Assembly: GCA_029001845.1 (NCBI GenBank)
Contig: JAREWP010000090.1
Span: 62,001 to 126,000 of the forward strand
DNA from: Candidatus Magnetocorallium paracelense
GTDB lineage: Bacteria; Nitrospirota; Thermodesulfovibrionia; Thermodesulfovibrionales; Magnetobacteriaceae
DNA length: 64,000 nucleotides
Direction of reading: 5' to 3'
Positions within the stretch are counted from its first letter, which is position 1. Every line of letters begins with the position of its first letter. The position numbers were made by a program, and so were the translations under genes. The notes beneath the pieces were generated by a model that was given only the letters and a program-made list of their open reading frames with translations, was not told where the DNA came from and made no database searches. Below, piece by piece: positions 7,530 to 16,635 of the stretch.

Positions 7530-9326
7530 TCAGTTTCTTCCGATGATCAGCCTATCTTCAAGAATACATCCGTTAAGTCCCGAGTTTTCCAGGACAAAAA
7601 TAAGATCTTCGCCATTGTTAACAATGGGGTAGCCGTGTAAATTCAGTGAGGTATTCAACAAAGCGTAGGTTCCGGTTAACTCCCCAAAAGCATGAATAAT
7701 ATCATAAAAAAGCTCATTTGATTTTCGTTCCAAAATCTGCGGACGTGAGCTATGGTCATAGGGGTGGATGGCAGCCTTTAGCTTTTGAGCACCTACATTT
7801 GTTGTCCTCGCCGCAGCAGCCATAAAATGGTGATTGTTCATATCCGGAAAATCCAAATATTCTTGAGCATATTCTTTTAATATCGTAGCAGCAAAGGGCA
7901 TCCAAAAATCTCTTTTTTTAATGGCTATATTGATTTTGTGGATGGTGTCATTTTCTGATGGATCTGCAATAATGGATCGAAAACCGAGAGCTCGTTCACC
8001 AAATTCCGCTTTGTGATGACACAATGCAAAAATGGAACCTTCTTTCAATTTTTCAGCAATTTTCCTTAGATCCAACTTTTCAATTCTCCACCCCTTTTCT
8101 AATGCCCAATTACTGACTCGGTTAATATCACCTTGTTCAAATTCATACCCATGATTTAATGAAGACACAACACCTAAGGAAACCGGGTGGGATGGATCAT
8201 TATGATTATCCAATAAGCCGACAAATGCCACACTGATACAATGAGAAAAATCATTTCCCGATGGGGCAGCAAAAAAAGTCTTTCCATAACGGTGGGCCAA
8301 ATCTTCCAAAACCAGATTTGCCTTTACATTCATACTCAATCCGCCTGAAAAAACCACAGTATCGCAGTCTTCATTTTCCCTGATGTAATACTCAAACCAT
8401 TGGGAAAGCATTTGCTCAAAGTAGCTTTGAAGTCCGCCGGCAATACTGTCAAATCGCTGACCTTCCAATAACTCTCGAAAAGTAAAGTAATGATCTTTAG
8501 GAGTTTTTTTAAACTGCCACTCTCCATCACGAAAACCGGTCATAAAAGAAGCAAAAATATCATGACATACTGCTGAATATTTCGTGGACGCATATGGAGC
8601 AAGTCCCATTACTTTCAATTCATCCTGGTATGGTTTCAATCCTAATAATAGAGTGATATTACGAAATAATCGTCCCAGGTTTTGGTCGGAAGAGCTGTGA
8701 ATTCTCTTGAGTTGAGCTTCGGAAAAACGAAAAACATTTGCATTGGAGTAATCACCAAAGCTGTCGGCCGTGAATATTAAATAGTTTTCAGCTTTGTTCG
8801 GTACAAATAGAAGACCATACAAGGCATGAGAATAATGATGTTCGACAAAACGGATATCCACATCTTTGACACATAACACCTTTTGGATTAAGGCCCTGCG
8901 AATCTCCTGAGAATTTTCTCTTGTTTCTCCCTCCTCGATAATTCGATCCCTAATCTCGTGCGGAAAAACATCTCTGCAAATTTGGTCTTTAAAGACCTTC
9001 AGGTAATCCACCGGCTTATTTTCCAATAAGAGTGGCTTATAATAGTCATGCGCTTCTTTAATAAAATCATCTACATGAAAAGAGTGAAGCCGTTGGACCA
9101 AGGCTGTTTCCAATAAACTGTCTGTCTCATTCATCACCATGATTTTATTGACATCATTAATTTTTAATCCATTTGCTTTTAATAGATAATCTATTGCTTT
9201 TACAGGAAATCCTGATAGATACTTCTTTCGATGAAAGCGATCTTCATAGCCGGCTCCGGCCAACAGACCGTCTATAACCAAAGCTGCCGAACAAAACTCA
9301 CCGATACACAATCCTATGATATTCAA
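7530..9326 (-). CDS. Carbamoyltransferase (NodU/CmcH/TobZ family), copy 1
   Basis: The 598-residue length fits the family. The N-terminal TsaD/Kae1-like domain has the metal-binding H163-H164-xx-H167 in EHHYSHALY. The C-terminal Carbam_trans_C domain has GERALGFRSIIADP and FWMPFA. The family makes carbamoyl-adenylate from carbamoyl phosphate and ATP and passes the carbamoyl group to a hydroxyl, commonly of a sugar. Here the acceptor is probably the nonulosonate or another residue of the same glycan. A second, divergent copy lies at 13478-15229, which suggests two different acceptor positions. Confidence 0.9.
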   Translation of the reverse strand: MNIIGLCIGEFCSAALVIDGLLAGAGYEDRFHRKKYLSGFPVKAIDYLLKANGLKINDVNKIMVMNETDSLLETALVQRLHSFHVDDFIKEAHDYYKPLLLENKPVDYLKVFKDQICRDVFPHEIRDRIIEEGETRENSQEIRRALIQKVLCVKDVDIRFVEHHYSHALYGLLFVPNKAENYLIFTADSFGDYSNANVFRFSEAQLKRIHSSSDQNLGRLFRNITLLLGLKPYQDELKVMGLAPYASTKYSAVCHDIFASFMTGFRDGEWQFKKTPKDHYFTFRELLEGQRFDSIAGGLQSYFEQMLSQWFEYYIRENEDCDTVVFSGGLSMNVKANLVLEDLAHRYGKTFFAAPSGNDFSHCISVAFVGLLDNHNDPSHPVSLGVVSSLNHGYEFEQGDINRVSNWALEKGWRIEKLDLRKIAEKLKEGSIFALCHHKAEFGERALGFRSIIADPSENDTIHKINIAIKKRDFWMPFAATILKEYAQEYLDFPDMNNHHFMAAAARTTNVGAQKLKAAIHPYDHSSRPQILERKSNELFYDIIHAFGELTGTYALLNTSLNLHGYPIVNNGEDLIFVLENSGLNGCILEDRLIIGRN

Positions 9327-9364
9327 ATTTATCCTCTACTATGAGCTACGATCTATCAGCGACG

Positions 9365-10126
9365 TTAGGTATATCCCTTTGTGACGACACAATCATTGAT
9401 TTGATATGCAGTTTTAATATCTTTAACCGTGCATTTATCAAAATGCAGCACCCGACTTAAAGCAACCGCATCAACTCCAGCCTTATAGATAATTTCAGTG
9501 ACATCCGCCGGACTACCTGCCCCTCCACAGGCAATAACAGGAATATTTACAGCCCCTGAGATTGCTCTGTTAAGCGGTATATCCAATCCTTTCCCTGTCC
9601 CTTCGCGATCAACTGAGGTGATGATGAGTTCACCACATCCCCTCTCCTCCATCTCCTTTGCCCATTCAACTGCATTCCTGCCACTGCATTCCCGACCATT
9701 ATTATACATTGCCTCCCAAAAACCATTACGATAGATCGCTTCAATCGAGCCAATTATGCATTGATTACCGAATTTTTTTGATGCCTCATTTAACAAAGAG
9801 GGATTTTCAATTGCCGCTGAATTGATTGCGACCCTATCGGCGCCTGCCCGTAATACACGCCTTATATCCTCAACACTCCGAACTCCGCCTCCGACTGCCA
9901 GGGGAATAAAGATATGACGGGACGCCTTTTCCAGGATCTCCAATATCGTGTTCCTTCCATAAAGACTTGCCACAATATCCATATAGATGATTTCGTCAGC
10001 ACCTTGCTTATAATAGCGCGTTGCCATATCCTCAGGATTGCCCACTTTACGAAGGCATTCGAGGTGTACGCCTTTTATGACGAATGCGTTTTTAACATCT
10101 AATCTGGGAATGCTGCGGGTGTTCAT
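9365..10126 (-). CDS. HisF-like ammonia-channel subunit with altered catalytic residue
   Basis: This 253-residue (beta/alpha)8 barrel is of the HisF family. It keeps D10 in RLDVK and the AVGGGVRS and ACGGAGSP phosphate-binding loops. The second catalytic aspartate of HisF (D130 in Thermotoga HisF, in an AIDA motif) is glutamate here, E129 in SIEA, and the GDP motif reads GNP. This suggests it no longer cyclises PRFAR. It probably serves as the barrel that passes ammonia from the HisH-like glutaminase to the PP-loop amidotransferase encoded just upstream. Its histidine-pathway role is doubtful, as no other his genes are present. Confidence 0.88.
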   Translation of the reverse strand: MNTRSIPRLDVKNAFVIKGVHLECLRKVGNPEDMATRYYKQGADEIIYMDIVASLYGRNTILEILEKASRHIFIPLAVGGGVRSVEDIRRVLRAGADRVAINSAAIENPSLLNEASKKFGNQCIIGSIEAIYRNGFWEAMYNNGRECSGRNAVEWAKEMEERGCGELIITSVDREGTGKGLDIPLNRAISGAVNIPVIACGGAGSPADVTEIIYKAGVDAVALSRVLHFDKCTVKDIKTAYQINDCVVTKGYT

Positions 10127-10199
10127 TATTTAACTAAAAACAAATTAAAAAGCTCATAGCTCATGGCTCATAGTTGATGGTTGATGGCTTTTTTTTGCT
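10127..10199. repeat. Single arm of the 'gctcatag' word repeat
   Basis: About 10150-10188 reads agctcatagctcatggctcatagttgatggttgatgg. It is one arm only, between the PP-loop amidotransferase and HisF-like genes. A shorter fragment (ctatgagctacgatctatcagc, about 9339-9360) lies in the next gap, between hisF and carbamoyltransferase 1. Confidence 0.6.
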
Positions 10200-11390
10200 T
10201 TAAATCTGATATCGTAGATGCCATGAATCTTTTTTCTTTTCCCAGAGCCACTCATCCCGGAATTTGTTGACAGTAAAATCAAATTCCTCTTGCGTCATGT
10301 TCATATAATCCAGGACTTCCTGGTGGTATTTGACCGGAAATTCTCCATCGTATTTTCTCACTAAGGCAACTCCCTCGTCACGGGTAATGTGATGATTGCG
10401 AATTTCCTGCGCTGCTTCTGATGTACAACGGCCAAATCCGAATTTTATATATTGCATATAAAAATGGAGTCCGTCGATTTTATCGTCAAGGCTGGAATAT
10501 TTTGAGTAGGTTCCCTCAGAACGTTCCCGGTTGGGTTCAAAGCCGCAATGTTCTTGTGCATAATAGTAGTTTGACTGAGGATCCCATTTTTTATAATAGG
10601 AAAACCAGTGACGCTCAATTCCCAGGTCCAGCATGGCCTTTTGGTCCGGAAGACGATATCCTTCTAACACTTCACCTGCAATTTCCTGTTTGGTAAAGTA
10701 TCCATATTTCAATCCCTCTTCAACCAATACATCAATTCCACGGGAATTTCTCATGGCAATATTTTCCAGAATCATTTCGATTGATTCCATTGACAGGTTT
10801 TTGGTTTTTCTATTGCCGTTATATTCGGCGTTTTGGTTTTCTCCGTAAAAGACCAGCGGTATTTGATAGTGAATCGCTGTTTGCATGGGCGCGAACCGCA
10901 TACCATGGTGCCAGGGTTCGAATGGATCACCGACCAGCTCAAATCCCAAACGTGATAATTTCCCGTCTGTTTTTCGGTTCGGAAAAAGCACAATCGTATC
11001 GAATTGTGTAATAAATTTTTGCAGATTGCTCCACCCGATATTCGTATACATTGCAGGGGCCCAACAGACAGCCAAAGGGTGCATTCCGTATTTGTATTTT
11101 AATTGATGGGCCACATACATACTATCCTTGCCGCCGCTTGCCGGAACAATTACATCATAACTACCGTTTTTTGAACGGTGGATATCCAGGAGGTCTCTCA
11201 GTTCCTCCTCGCGGATGTTCCAATCTATCTGGTTGTCCTTTTCATAAGAATAGTGACAGGCCGAACATACACGGTTCTCATCAAAGAGCAAAGCCGGTCG
11301 CAGACTGGTGTTCACACACTTCGAACAATAGAAGACTTCTTTGCTCTTAACAAATACTTGCTTGTCAACTATTTTATCTATAACCTTCAT
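10200..11390 (-). CDS. N-acetyl sugar amidotransferase (WbpG/PseA family)
   Basis: This 396-residue protein has two N-terminal CxxC pairs (C22/C25 and C42/C45), then the PP-loop SGGKDS at 85-90 that binds ATP. This is the layout of WbpG/PseA/LegA-type enzymes, which activate the acetamido carbonyl with ATP and replace oxygen with ammonia to give an acetamidino group. Ammonia would come from the HisH/HisF-like pair encoded downstream. The start is supported by an AAGGA 9 nt upstream. The CxxC pairs suggest a zinc-ribbon. Confidence 0.92.
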   Translation of the reverse strand: MKVIDKIVDKQVFVKSKEVFYCSKCVNTSLRPALLFDENRVCSACHYSYEKDNQIDWNIREEELRDLLDIHRSKNGSYDVIVPASGGKDSMYVAHQLKYKYGMHPLAVCWAPAMYTNIGWSNLQKFITQFDTIVLFPNRKTDGKLSRLGFELVGDPFEPWHHGMRFAPMQTAIHYQIPLVFYGENQNAEYNGNRKTKNLSMESIEMILENIAMRNSRGIDVLVEEGLKYGYFTKQEIAGEVLEGYRLPDQKAMLDLGIERHWFSYYKKWDPQSNYYYAQEHCGFEPNRERSEGTYSKYSSLDDKIDGLHFYMQYIKFGFGRCTSEAAQEIRNHHITRDEGVALVRKYDGEFPVKYHQEVLDYMNMTQEEFDFTVNKFRDEWLWEKKKDSWHLRYQI

Positions 11391-11403
11391 GTTTCATTCC
11401 TTT

Positions 11404-13425
11404 CTAAAACCGAACTTTTCCCTCAGCTAATTGTCCTTTTTTTGCATAACAGGCGGTCCTGAAGATGAAGTCCGGATTAATTCGTGAAAAAGCCTTTGCC
11501 CTGCCTGCTTCATTATCTCCATAGCTTGCTTTCAGTTCGTTGATAAGTTTATAACGCTCAGGAGTATGAAACAATTTCAAGGAGACAGAAGCTTTGTATG
11601 ATTCGGGATTTTCAATCATTCCATCGTCAATCCATTTAAGAATATCAAAGGGCATATCCAGCTCAATCACCTTATCGGTCTCAAATACCTCTGCCCTTGC
11701 GGCATTGATATAATTTATCATCGCCTCCAATATCTCCGGGTTGAGCTTATATTTTCTACAGGTAACATCGTAAATCAGATGGGTTACTTCCCTGAGACGA
11801 TTAATAAACAGTAGAGAATATTTCATGATTAAATTGGCTCCGGCATCTCCTCTGTAAAGTAATTCGAAGTTATCATCTCTATTAAAATAGTTGTATAACT
11901 CCTCTTCCATGACCCACAGCTCTTCCCCGGCCTCCCTTAAAAACTCATAATAGATAGATGACACACTTTCCGAACGATCGATTTCCTGATAAATATTTTG
12001 TATCCACTCATACAAAGAGATTTCATTTATTTCAAGATATTTTATTACTTCACTAAAAACACCTGTGTTTATAAAAGTTGAAACAATAAAAGAAAAACCT
12101 CGTAAGTCAATATATTTATCAAAAGAGAGAGCATTGGTTGCTACACAAACCTTTTCAATTTCAATTATTTTTTTATTGAGATAGGTACCGAAATTATTGG
12201 GTATCACCCGCCATCTCATGTCTAATGCATAGGACTTGAATTTCTCATTTTCTGCAAGAGGCGTGTTTGGTAAAATCATACAAGTATAAATACAAAACTG
12301 ATTTAATCCTGCATCTAAGGACTGCTTTATACCGACCAAAAAACTCTCTTTAGTCTCTTCCGGCAATCCTATAATCAATTCCACAAGACACTTTACTCCA
12401 CTTTCCTTTAGTTCGGAAATCACATCCTTATACTCGGAAAAGGAGAGGTTTTTTCTGTTGATTGCCTGAAGCGTTTTTCTATTGATCGACTGTAAGGAAG
12501 CTGAAAAAGAAGTGATCTCTCCCAATGGCTTTATTGCGCCAAGAACTCGCTTTTTATTCTCCTTTGATGTACTGACATTAACTTGTTTGGGCCAGCCTGA
12601 TTTTTCCATGGAGAAAACGATTTCCTCTACATACTTTTTATCTTGTGGAAAGATTCCGAAATTATCATCGGCAATATGCAATAGCGTGGAAGTGGTTCGC
12701 TCTGCGATATAATCGATCTCGGACAACACCCTCTCTTCCGCCTGATTCGTAACTTTTGTGTAATAGCTTTGGCTGGAATGACAATATGCACAGCCAAAAG
12801 GACATCCCCGATTGGTTTGAATCATAGGGGCCATTCCATCCAGTAACATTTTGTCCAAAAGGCCGGAAAGGTAAGGAGAAGGCAATTCTTCAATATCTAC
12901 AAAACGTGCTCGTGTTTTACCGGCAATCAGTTTTCCCTTATCTATTGTATGAAGTCCTTTGATTTTTTTCTTTCTTACCTCCGATAAATCCCTTTTGCAG
13001 TCGATTACTGCGCCGGTTAATTCATGAATGGTTTCTTCCCCCTCCAAATAGACATAGAAATCCAAATCAGGACGGTTAAGAAGAAATTTTTTCTGAAGAT
13101 CATGCCTGCCCGGATAATTCGGACCACCCATTACGGTGATCAGCTCAGGATATTTTTTTTTGTAATAGGAGAGATAGTGATAATTCAAATTCCCATTCCA
13201 GGCGTAATTGCTGCAGCAAAGCATGTGGGGAACAAAACCTTTGGCTACTGTTTTTTCAAGCTCAAAGGGATTAACAAAAAGTCTCAGTTCAATAAGACCG
13301 GAAAGCTTTTTCATCAAATAAGCACCCAGAAAACCAATGTTCAAGGGAATCGTCTCTGTTTGATAAATCCCGTCTCTTATATGGGAGAGGTTTGCTAAAA
13401 ATATGGTTAATTTATTATTCGTCAA
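11404..13425 (-). CDS. B12-binding-type radical SAM enzyme
   Basis: The 673-residue protein starts with a cobalamin-binding-like Rossmann domain (TIFLAN...NIGFLGAYLMKKL...MGGPNYPG). The radical SAM cluster motif C208-xxx-C212-xx-C215 follows in GCPFGCAYC, and then a long C-terminal region (about 430-673) I cannot assign. Members of this class methylate unactivated carbons or rearrange substrates. The DxHxxG cobalamin signature is not obvious, so cobalamin may not bind. Its position between two sugar-modification genes suggests it alters the glycan or a precursor. Confidence 0.8.
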   Translation of the reverse strand: MTNNKLTIFLANLSHIRDGIYQTETIPLNIGFLGAYLMKKLSGLIELRLFVNPFELEKTVAKGFVPHMLCCSNYAWNGNLNYHYLSYYKKKYPELITVMGGPNYPGRHDLQKKFLLNRPDLDFYVYLEGEETIHELTGAVIDCKRDLSEVRKKKIKGLHTIDKGKLIAGKTRARFVDIEELPSPYLSGLLDKMLLDGMAPMIQTNRGCPFGCAYCHSSQSYYTKVTNQAEERVLSEIDYIAERTTSTLLHIADDNFGIFPQDKKYVEEIVFSMEKSGWPKQVNVSTSKENKKRVLGAIKPLGEITSFSASLQSINRKTLQAINRKNLSFSEYKDVISELKESGVKCLVELIIGLPEETKESFLVGIKQSLDAGLNQFCIYTCMILPNTPLAENEKFKSYALDMRWRVIPNNFGTYLNKKIIEIEKVCVATNALSFDKYIDLRGFSFIVSTFINTGVFSEVIKYLEINEISLYEWIQNIYQEIDRSESVSSIYYEFLREAGEELWVMEEELYNYFNRDDNFELLYRGDAGANLIMKYSLLFINRLREVTHLIYDVTCRKYKLNPEILEAMINYINAARAEVFETDKVIELDMPFDILKWIDDGMIENPESYKASVSLKLFHTPERYKLINELKASYGDNEAGRAKAFSRINPDFIFRTACYAKKGQLAEGKVRF

Positions 13426-13477
13426 GTAATAAGATTTCCTTTTTTAAAGAGTCACTGACCTGAATTGATGCAGAAGT

Positions 13478-15229
13478 TCAGGTTTTTAATATTAAATTAT
13501 TCCCCAATAGCAACATATCGATTTGTGTGTTCTCGAAAACATAAACTGCATCATCCGGGGTGTGAACAATTGGCTCCCCATGGAGATTAAAGGATGTATT
13601 CAAAAGACCGCCAATACCGGTAAGTTCTTCAAATGCCTTTATTAAGCGATAATAAGAAGGATTTTCTCGTTTTTTGAGTATTTGCGGACGAGCAGTGAAA
13701 TCAAAGGGGTGAAGAGCCCCTTTCAGAAATTTCTTTGCCGGTTCGGTGGTTTCAAAACCAATGGTCATATAGGGCGATAGTATGTTTTTTTCGTTTATTA
13801 GGTAATCTTTCTCTCTTTCATCTATAATTACGGGTGCAAAGGGCATCCAGAAATCACGGTTTTTAATTTTTTTATTGATAATTCGAATGATATCGGGATA
13901 CGCCGGGTTGGCTAAAATCGACCGGTTTCCAAGCGCCCTGGCTCCGAACTCCTCCCTTCCGGAAAAACGGGCAAGGATTTTTCCGTCCGCAATAAGACGA
14001 GCCGTCTCTTTTTCCCGGGGATTTTTAATTATGTTATATTTTTTGGCAAGGTTCTTGTCGCTGATAAAGGATTGCAATTGCTCATTGGAAAACTCTTTAC
14101 CTAAATACAGCGTATTCAGCTTCTTGTTCGGGAGATGGTTTTGATAATTATAATAAAACAAGGCCCCCATGCTCTGTGATTCATCGGATGACGTTCCCCC
14201 GACCCATAGAGAGTCGACATCATTGAGTTTGGAAACTTCCATCATCGCCTTTATATTCATAGCCACACCGCCGGAAAACATGACATCCCTGATCCCGGTT
14301 TTTTTAATCCCATTACTTACCCATTGATTGATTATCTCCTCAGTGTAGCGTTGTAATGCGCCTGCGATTGCGTCAAAACGATAGGGTTCCAGTTGCTCTT
14401 TAAAGTAAAAATAGATATCCTTCGGTTTATGGCGGAACTTTATTTCCAAACCGTCGATATAAGCAGTCTTTCTGAAAATCTCAAGTGGTTGTTTCATATC
14501 ATATTCCGAGGCATATGGGGCAAGTCCCATGACTTTGTACTCATGTTCATTGCTCTTCATACCCAGAAGCAGGGTAATATAACGATACAACCTTCCGATC
14601 CAGCAATAGGGTGTACCATAGAGCATACTCACTTTACCGTCCCTATAGGTTGAAACCGATCCGTTATAATCTCCCCCATATCCTTCCATACAAAAAATTA
14701 AAGACGGATCTTTAAGAGAAGGATTGGACATGATTGCATAATGCAGGTGGGATATATGATGGTCGACTCTGACAATTTGATCGTTTCCAATAGCCAGATG
14801 ATCTCTCATGCAGATTTCTATGAAATCGGTCTCTTCTCTTAACGCTCGTTTTACAATATCAAGCCGTTCGGGATGAACTTTATTTTTAAATATTTCATAA
14901 AAATCAACATCCTTCCCTTCCATTAAAAGGGGGTAAAAAAACTCCCGCTGCTCTTTGATTTTATCTTCCATTGAAAAGGTTGCATCATAATTGGTTACCC
15001 ATCTTGTCGGATTTGACAGATCCATTCCCTTATACGGTAATATGACTTTGTCGATCCGGTTCGGGGGGATACCTGCTATTTCCAGGCATACATGAATGGC
15101 ATGTAAAGGGTAGGCAGCTATTGATTTTTGTCTGGTAAAACGATCTTCGCAGCAGCAAGCAATAATCTCCCCATCTATCATTAATGCGGCAGTGGAGTTT
15201 ACAAGCGGCATGATTCCAAGTAAGATCAC
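13478..15229 (-). CDS. Carbamoyltransferase (NodU/CmcH family), copy 2
   Basis: This 583-residue protein has the same two-domain layout as the copy at 7530-9326: VDHHISHLHYA with H157, H158 and H161, and a C-terminal domain with ARALGNRSILANP and FWMPFAPVI. The two copies are clearly different in sequence, so they are not a recent duplication. It probably O-carbamoylates a sugar hydroxyl. It starts just 3 nt after the DegT aminotransferase gene ends, so the two are likely cotranscribed and translationally linked. Confidence 0.9.
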   Translation of the reverse strand: MILLGIMPLVNSTAALMIDGEIIACCCEDRFTRQKSIAAYPLHAIHVCLEIAGIPPNRIDKVILPYKGMDLSNPTRWVTNYDATFSMEDKIKEQREFFYPLLMEGKDVDFYEIFKNKVHPERLDIVKRALREETDFIEICMRDHLAIGNDQIVRVDHHISHLHYAIMSNPSLKDPSLIFCMEGYGGDYNGSVSTYRDGKVSMLYGTPYCWIGRLYRYITLLLGMKSNEHEYKVMGLAPYASEYDMKQPLEIFRKTAYIDGLEIKFRHKPKDIYFYFKEQLEPYRFDAIAGALQRYTEEIINQWVSNGIKKTGIRDVMFSGGVAMNIKAMMEVSKLNDVDSLWVGGTSSDESQSMGALFYYNYQNHLPNKKLNTLYLGKEFSNEQLQSFISDKNLAKKYNIIKNPREKETARLIADGKILARFSGREEFGARALGNRSILANPAYPDIIRIINKKIKNRDFWMPFAPVIIDEREKDYLINEKNILSPYMTIGFETTEPAKKFLKGALHPFDFTARPQILKKRENPSYYRLIKAFEELTGIGGLLNTSFNLHGEPIVHTPDDAVYVFENTQIDMLLLGNNLILKT

Positions 15230-15232
15230 TTT

Positions 15233-16531
15233 TTAATGTCCCGTCCTCTCATATTGAGCCAATTCATTTAGATTATAAAATAGCTTCTCAAAGCCGGAAA
15301 CCATCAAATCCATATCCTCTATTGTCATGGGCGGACGGATATTTTCAGATGAAAAACTATACTTCAAATTATGCCTTACATTGGGAAGGGTGTCCATGGA
15401 GTAGTCAGGGCTGCCGTTATAATGGGGACATTTGAATGGGCACCCTTTTTCACCAAAGGCAACTTGTTTCCCATATAAAGGATATTGGTTTAAAGGAATA
15501 TAATCGGCAAGCCAATCCAGTCCCTCTGCATTTAATGCTTTTACAAAAGTTTTGGCATTTATAGGGATCACATCGGGATCCATACGTATTGCAAAACGAT
15601 AATAGGTGTGGTCACAACCACTGCGAGTGCCGGGCATGATTAATCCTTTAAAAAAAGAGAGTTTTTCCGAAAGATATTCCGCCAGTTTCGTACGTTCTAT
15701 TTGAAACTTTTTCAATTTTTTCAGTTGTATCGATGAAAGGGCTGCCTCGATTTCATTCATTCTATAATTATAACCGACCATATTCACTAATGATGGAGCC
15801 TTCATTCCCGTAGCGATTACCGCTTCTCCGTGGTTCCTGATCAATCGGAGTTTTAAAGCAAGCTCATGATCATTCGTCATGACCACACCGCCTTCTCCGC
15901 ATTGAATAATCTTATTGGCATTTAAACTGTGGACACCCATATCTCCGATCGTGCTTGTGAAACGACCTTTATACTTTGCTCCGGGAGATTGAGCGGCATC
16001 TTCTATAACAATCAGTCCATATTTCTTTGCTATTTCCATAATAGGATCCATATCAGCAGGATGTCCGAATATATGGACAGGTATGATGGCTTTGGTTCTT
16101 GGCGTAACCTTTTTCTCCACATCCTCTGGAGACAAACAGAATGTATCTCTCTCAATATCCGCAAATACGGGAACTGCATGATTGACAACAATCGCCGTGG
16201 CTGTGGCCGTCATTGTCCACGGCGTAGTAATGACCTCATCCCCCGGGCCGACACCTGCCGCACCAACTGCCGCAAACAGACCGGATGTTGCACTGTTAAC
16301 GGCAATTGCATGGTTCACCCCAAAATAATCGGCCCACTCTTCTTCCATAGCTCTGACACATGGCCCCCCGTAAAACAACTCATTATTCGAACCTTCAAAC
16401 CCTGAAAGCACGCCCCTTTTCAACACATCAACAACAACCTCCAACTCCTCATGAGATGTCGTTATATTGGGGGGGTAGAGTGTCGTACGAATGGGGGGGC
16501 CGCCGAATAGTGCTAATCTATTGTAGTTCAT
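15233..16531 (-). CDS. DegT/DnrJ/EryC1/StrS family PLP aminotransferase
   Basis: This is a 432-residue fold-type I sugar aminotransferase. D178 lies in EDAAQSPGA, and the PLP lysine K207 in HSLNANKII. This family aminates keto-sugar nucleotides (PseC, LegC, WbpE and others). In the nonulosonate pathway it would supply an amino group before acylation and hydrolysis. The ATG start (16529-16531) is itself part of an intergenic repeat word (gtagttcatag) and has no ribosome-binding site in front. Confidence 0.9.
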   Translation of the reverse strand: MNYNRLALFGGPPIRTTLYPPNITTSHEELEVVVDVLKRGVLSGFEGSNNELFYGGPCVRAMEEEWADYFGVNHAIAVNSATSGLFAAVGAAGVGPGDEVITTPWTMTATATAIVVNHAVPVFADIERDTFCLSPEDVEKKVTPRTKAIIPVHIFGHPADMDPIMEIAKKYGLIVIEDAAQSPGAKYKGRFTSTIGDMGVHSLNANKIIQCGEGGVVMTNDHELALKLRLIRNHGEAVIATGMKAPSLVNMVGYNYRMNEIEAALSSIQLKKLKKFQIERTKLAEYLSEKLSFFKGLIMPGTRSGCDHTYYRFAIRMDPDVIPINAKTFVKALNAEGLDWLADYIPLNQYPLYGKQVAFGEKGCPFKCPHYNGSPDYSMDTLPNVRHNLKYSFSSENIRPPMTIEDMDLMVSGFEKLFYNLNELAQYERTGH

Positions 16532-16635
16532 AGTAAATAGTAAATAGTTAGTAGTTCATAATTAGCAATTCACTGCTCATGTAGAGCTATGAGCCATGAG
16601 CTATCAGCTATGAGCTATCCTGAACTATGAGCTAG
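16521..16635. repeat. Word-repeat hairpin carrying a 66-bp cassette
   Basis: A left part (about 16521-16560: gtagttcatagtaaatagtaaatagttag...) and a right part (about 16585-16635: gagctatgagccatgagctatcagc...) pair imperfectly. The stretch 16551-16616 matches 17805-17870 at 61 of 66 positions, and all five differences are transitions. The element overlaps the start codon of the DegT gene and the stop codon of the next gene upstream. Confidence 0.8.

Noticed and set aside
9365-10126. Genuine histidine-biosynthesis hisF/hisH
   Set aside because: No other his genes, an altered catalytic residue and the adjacent PP-loop amidotransferase argue for a sugar-amidation role.
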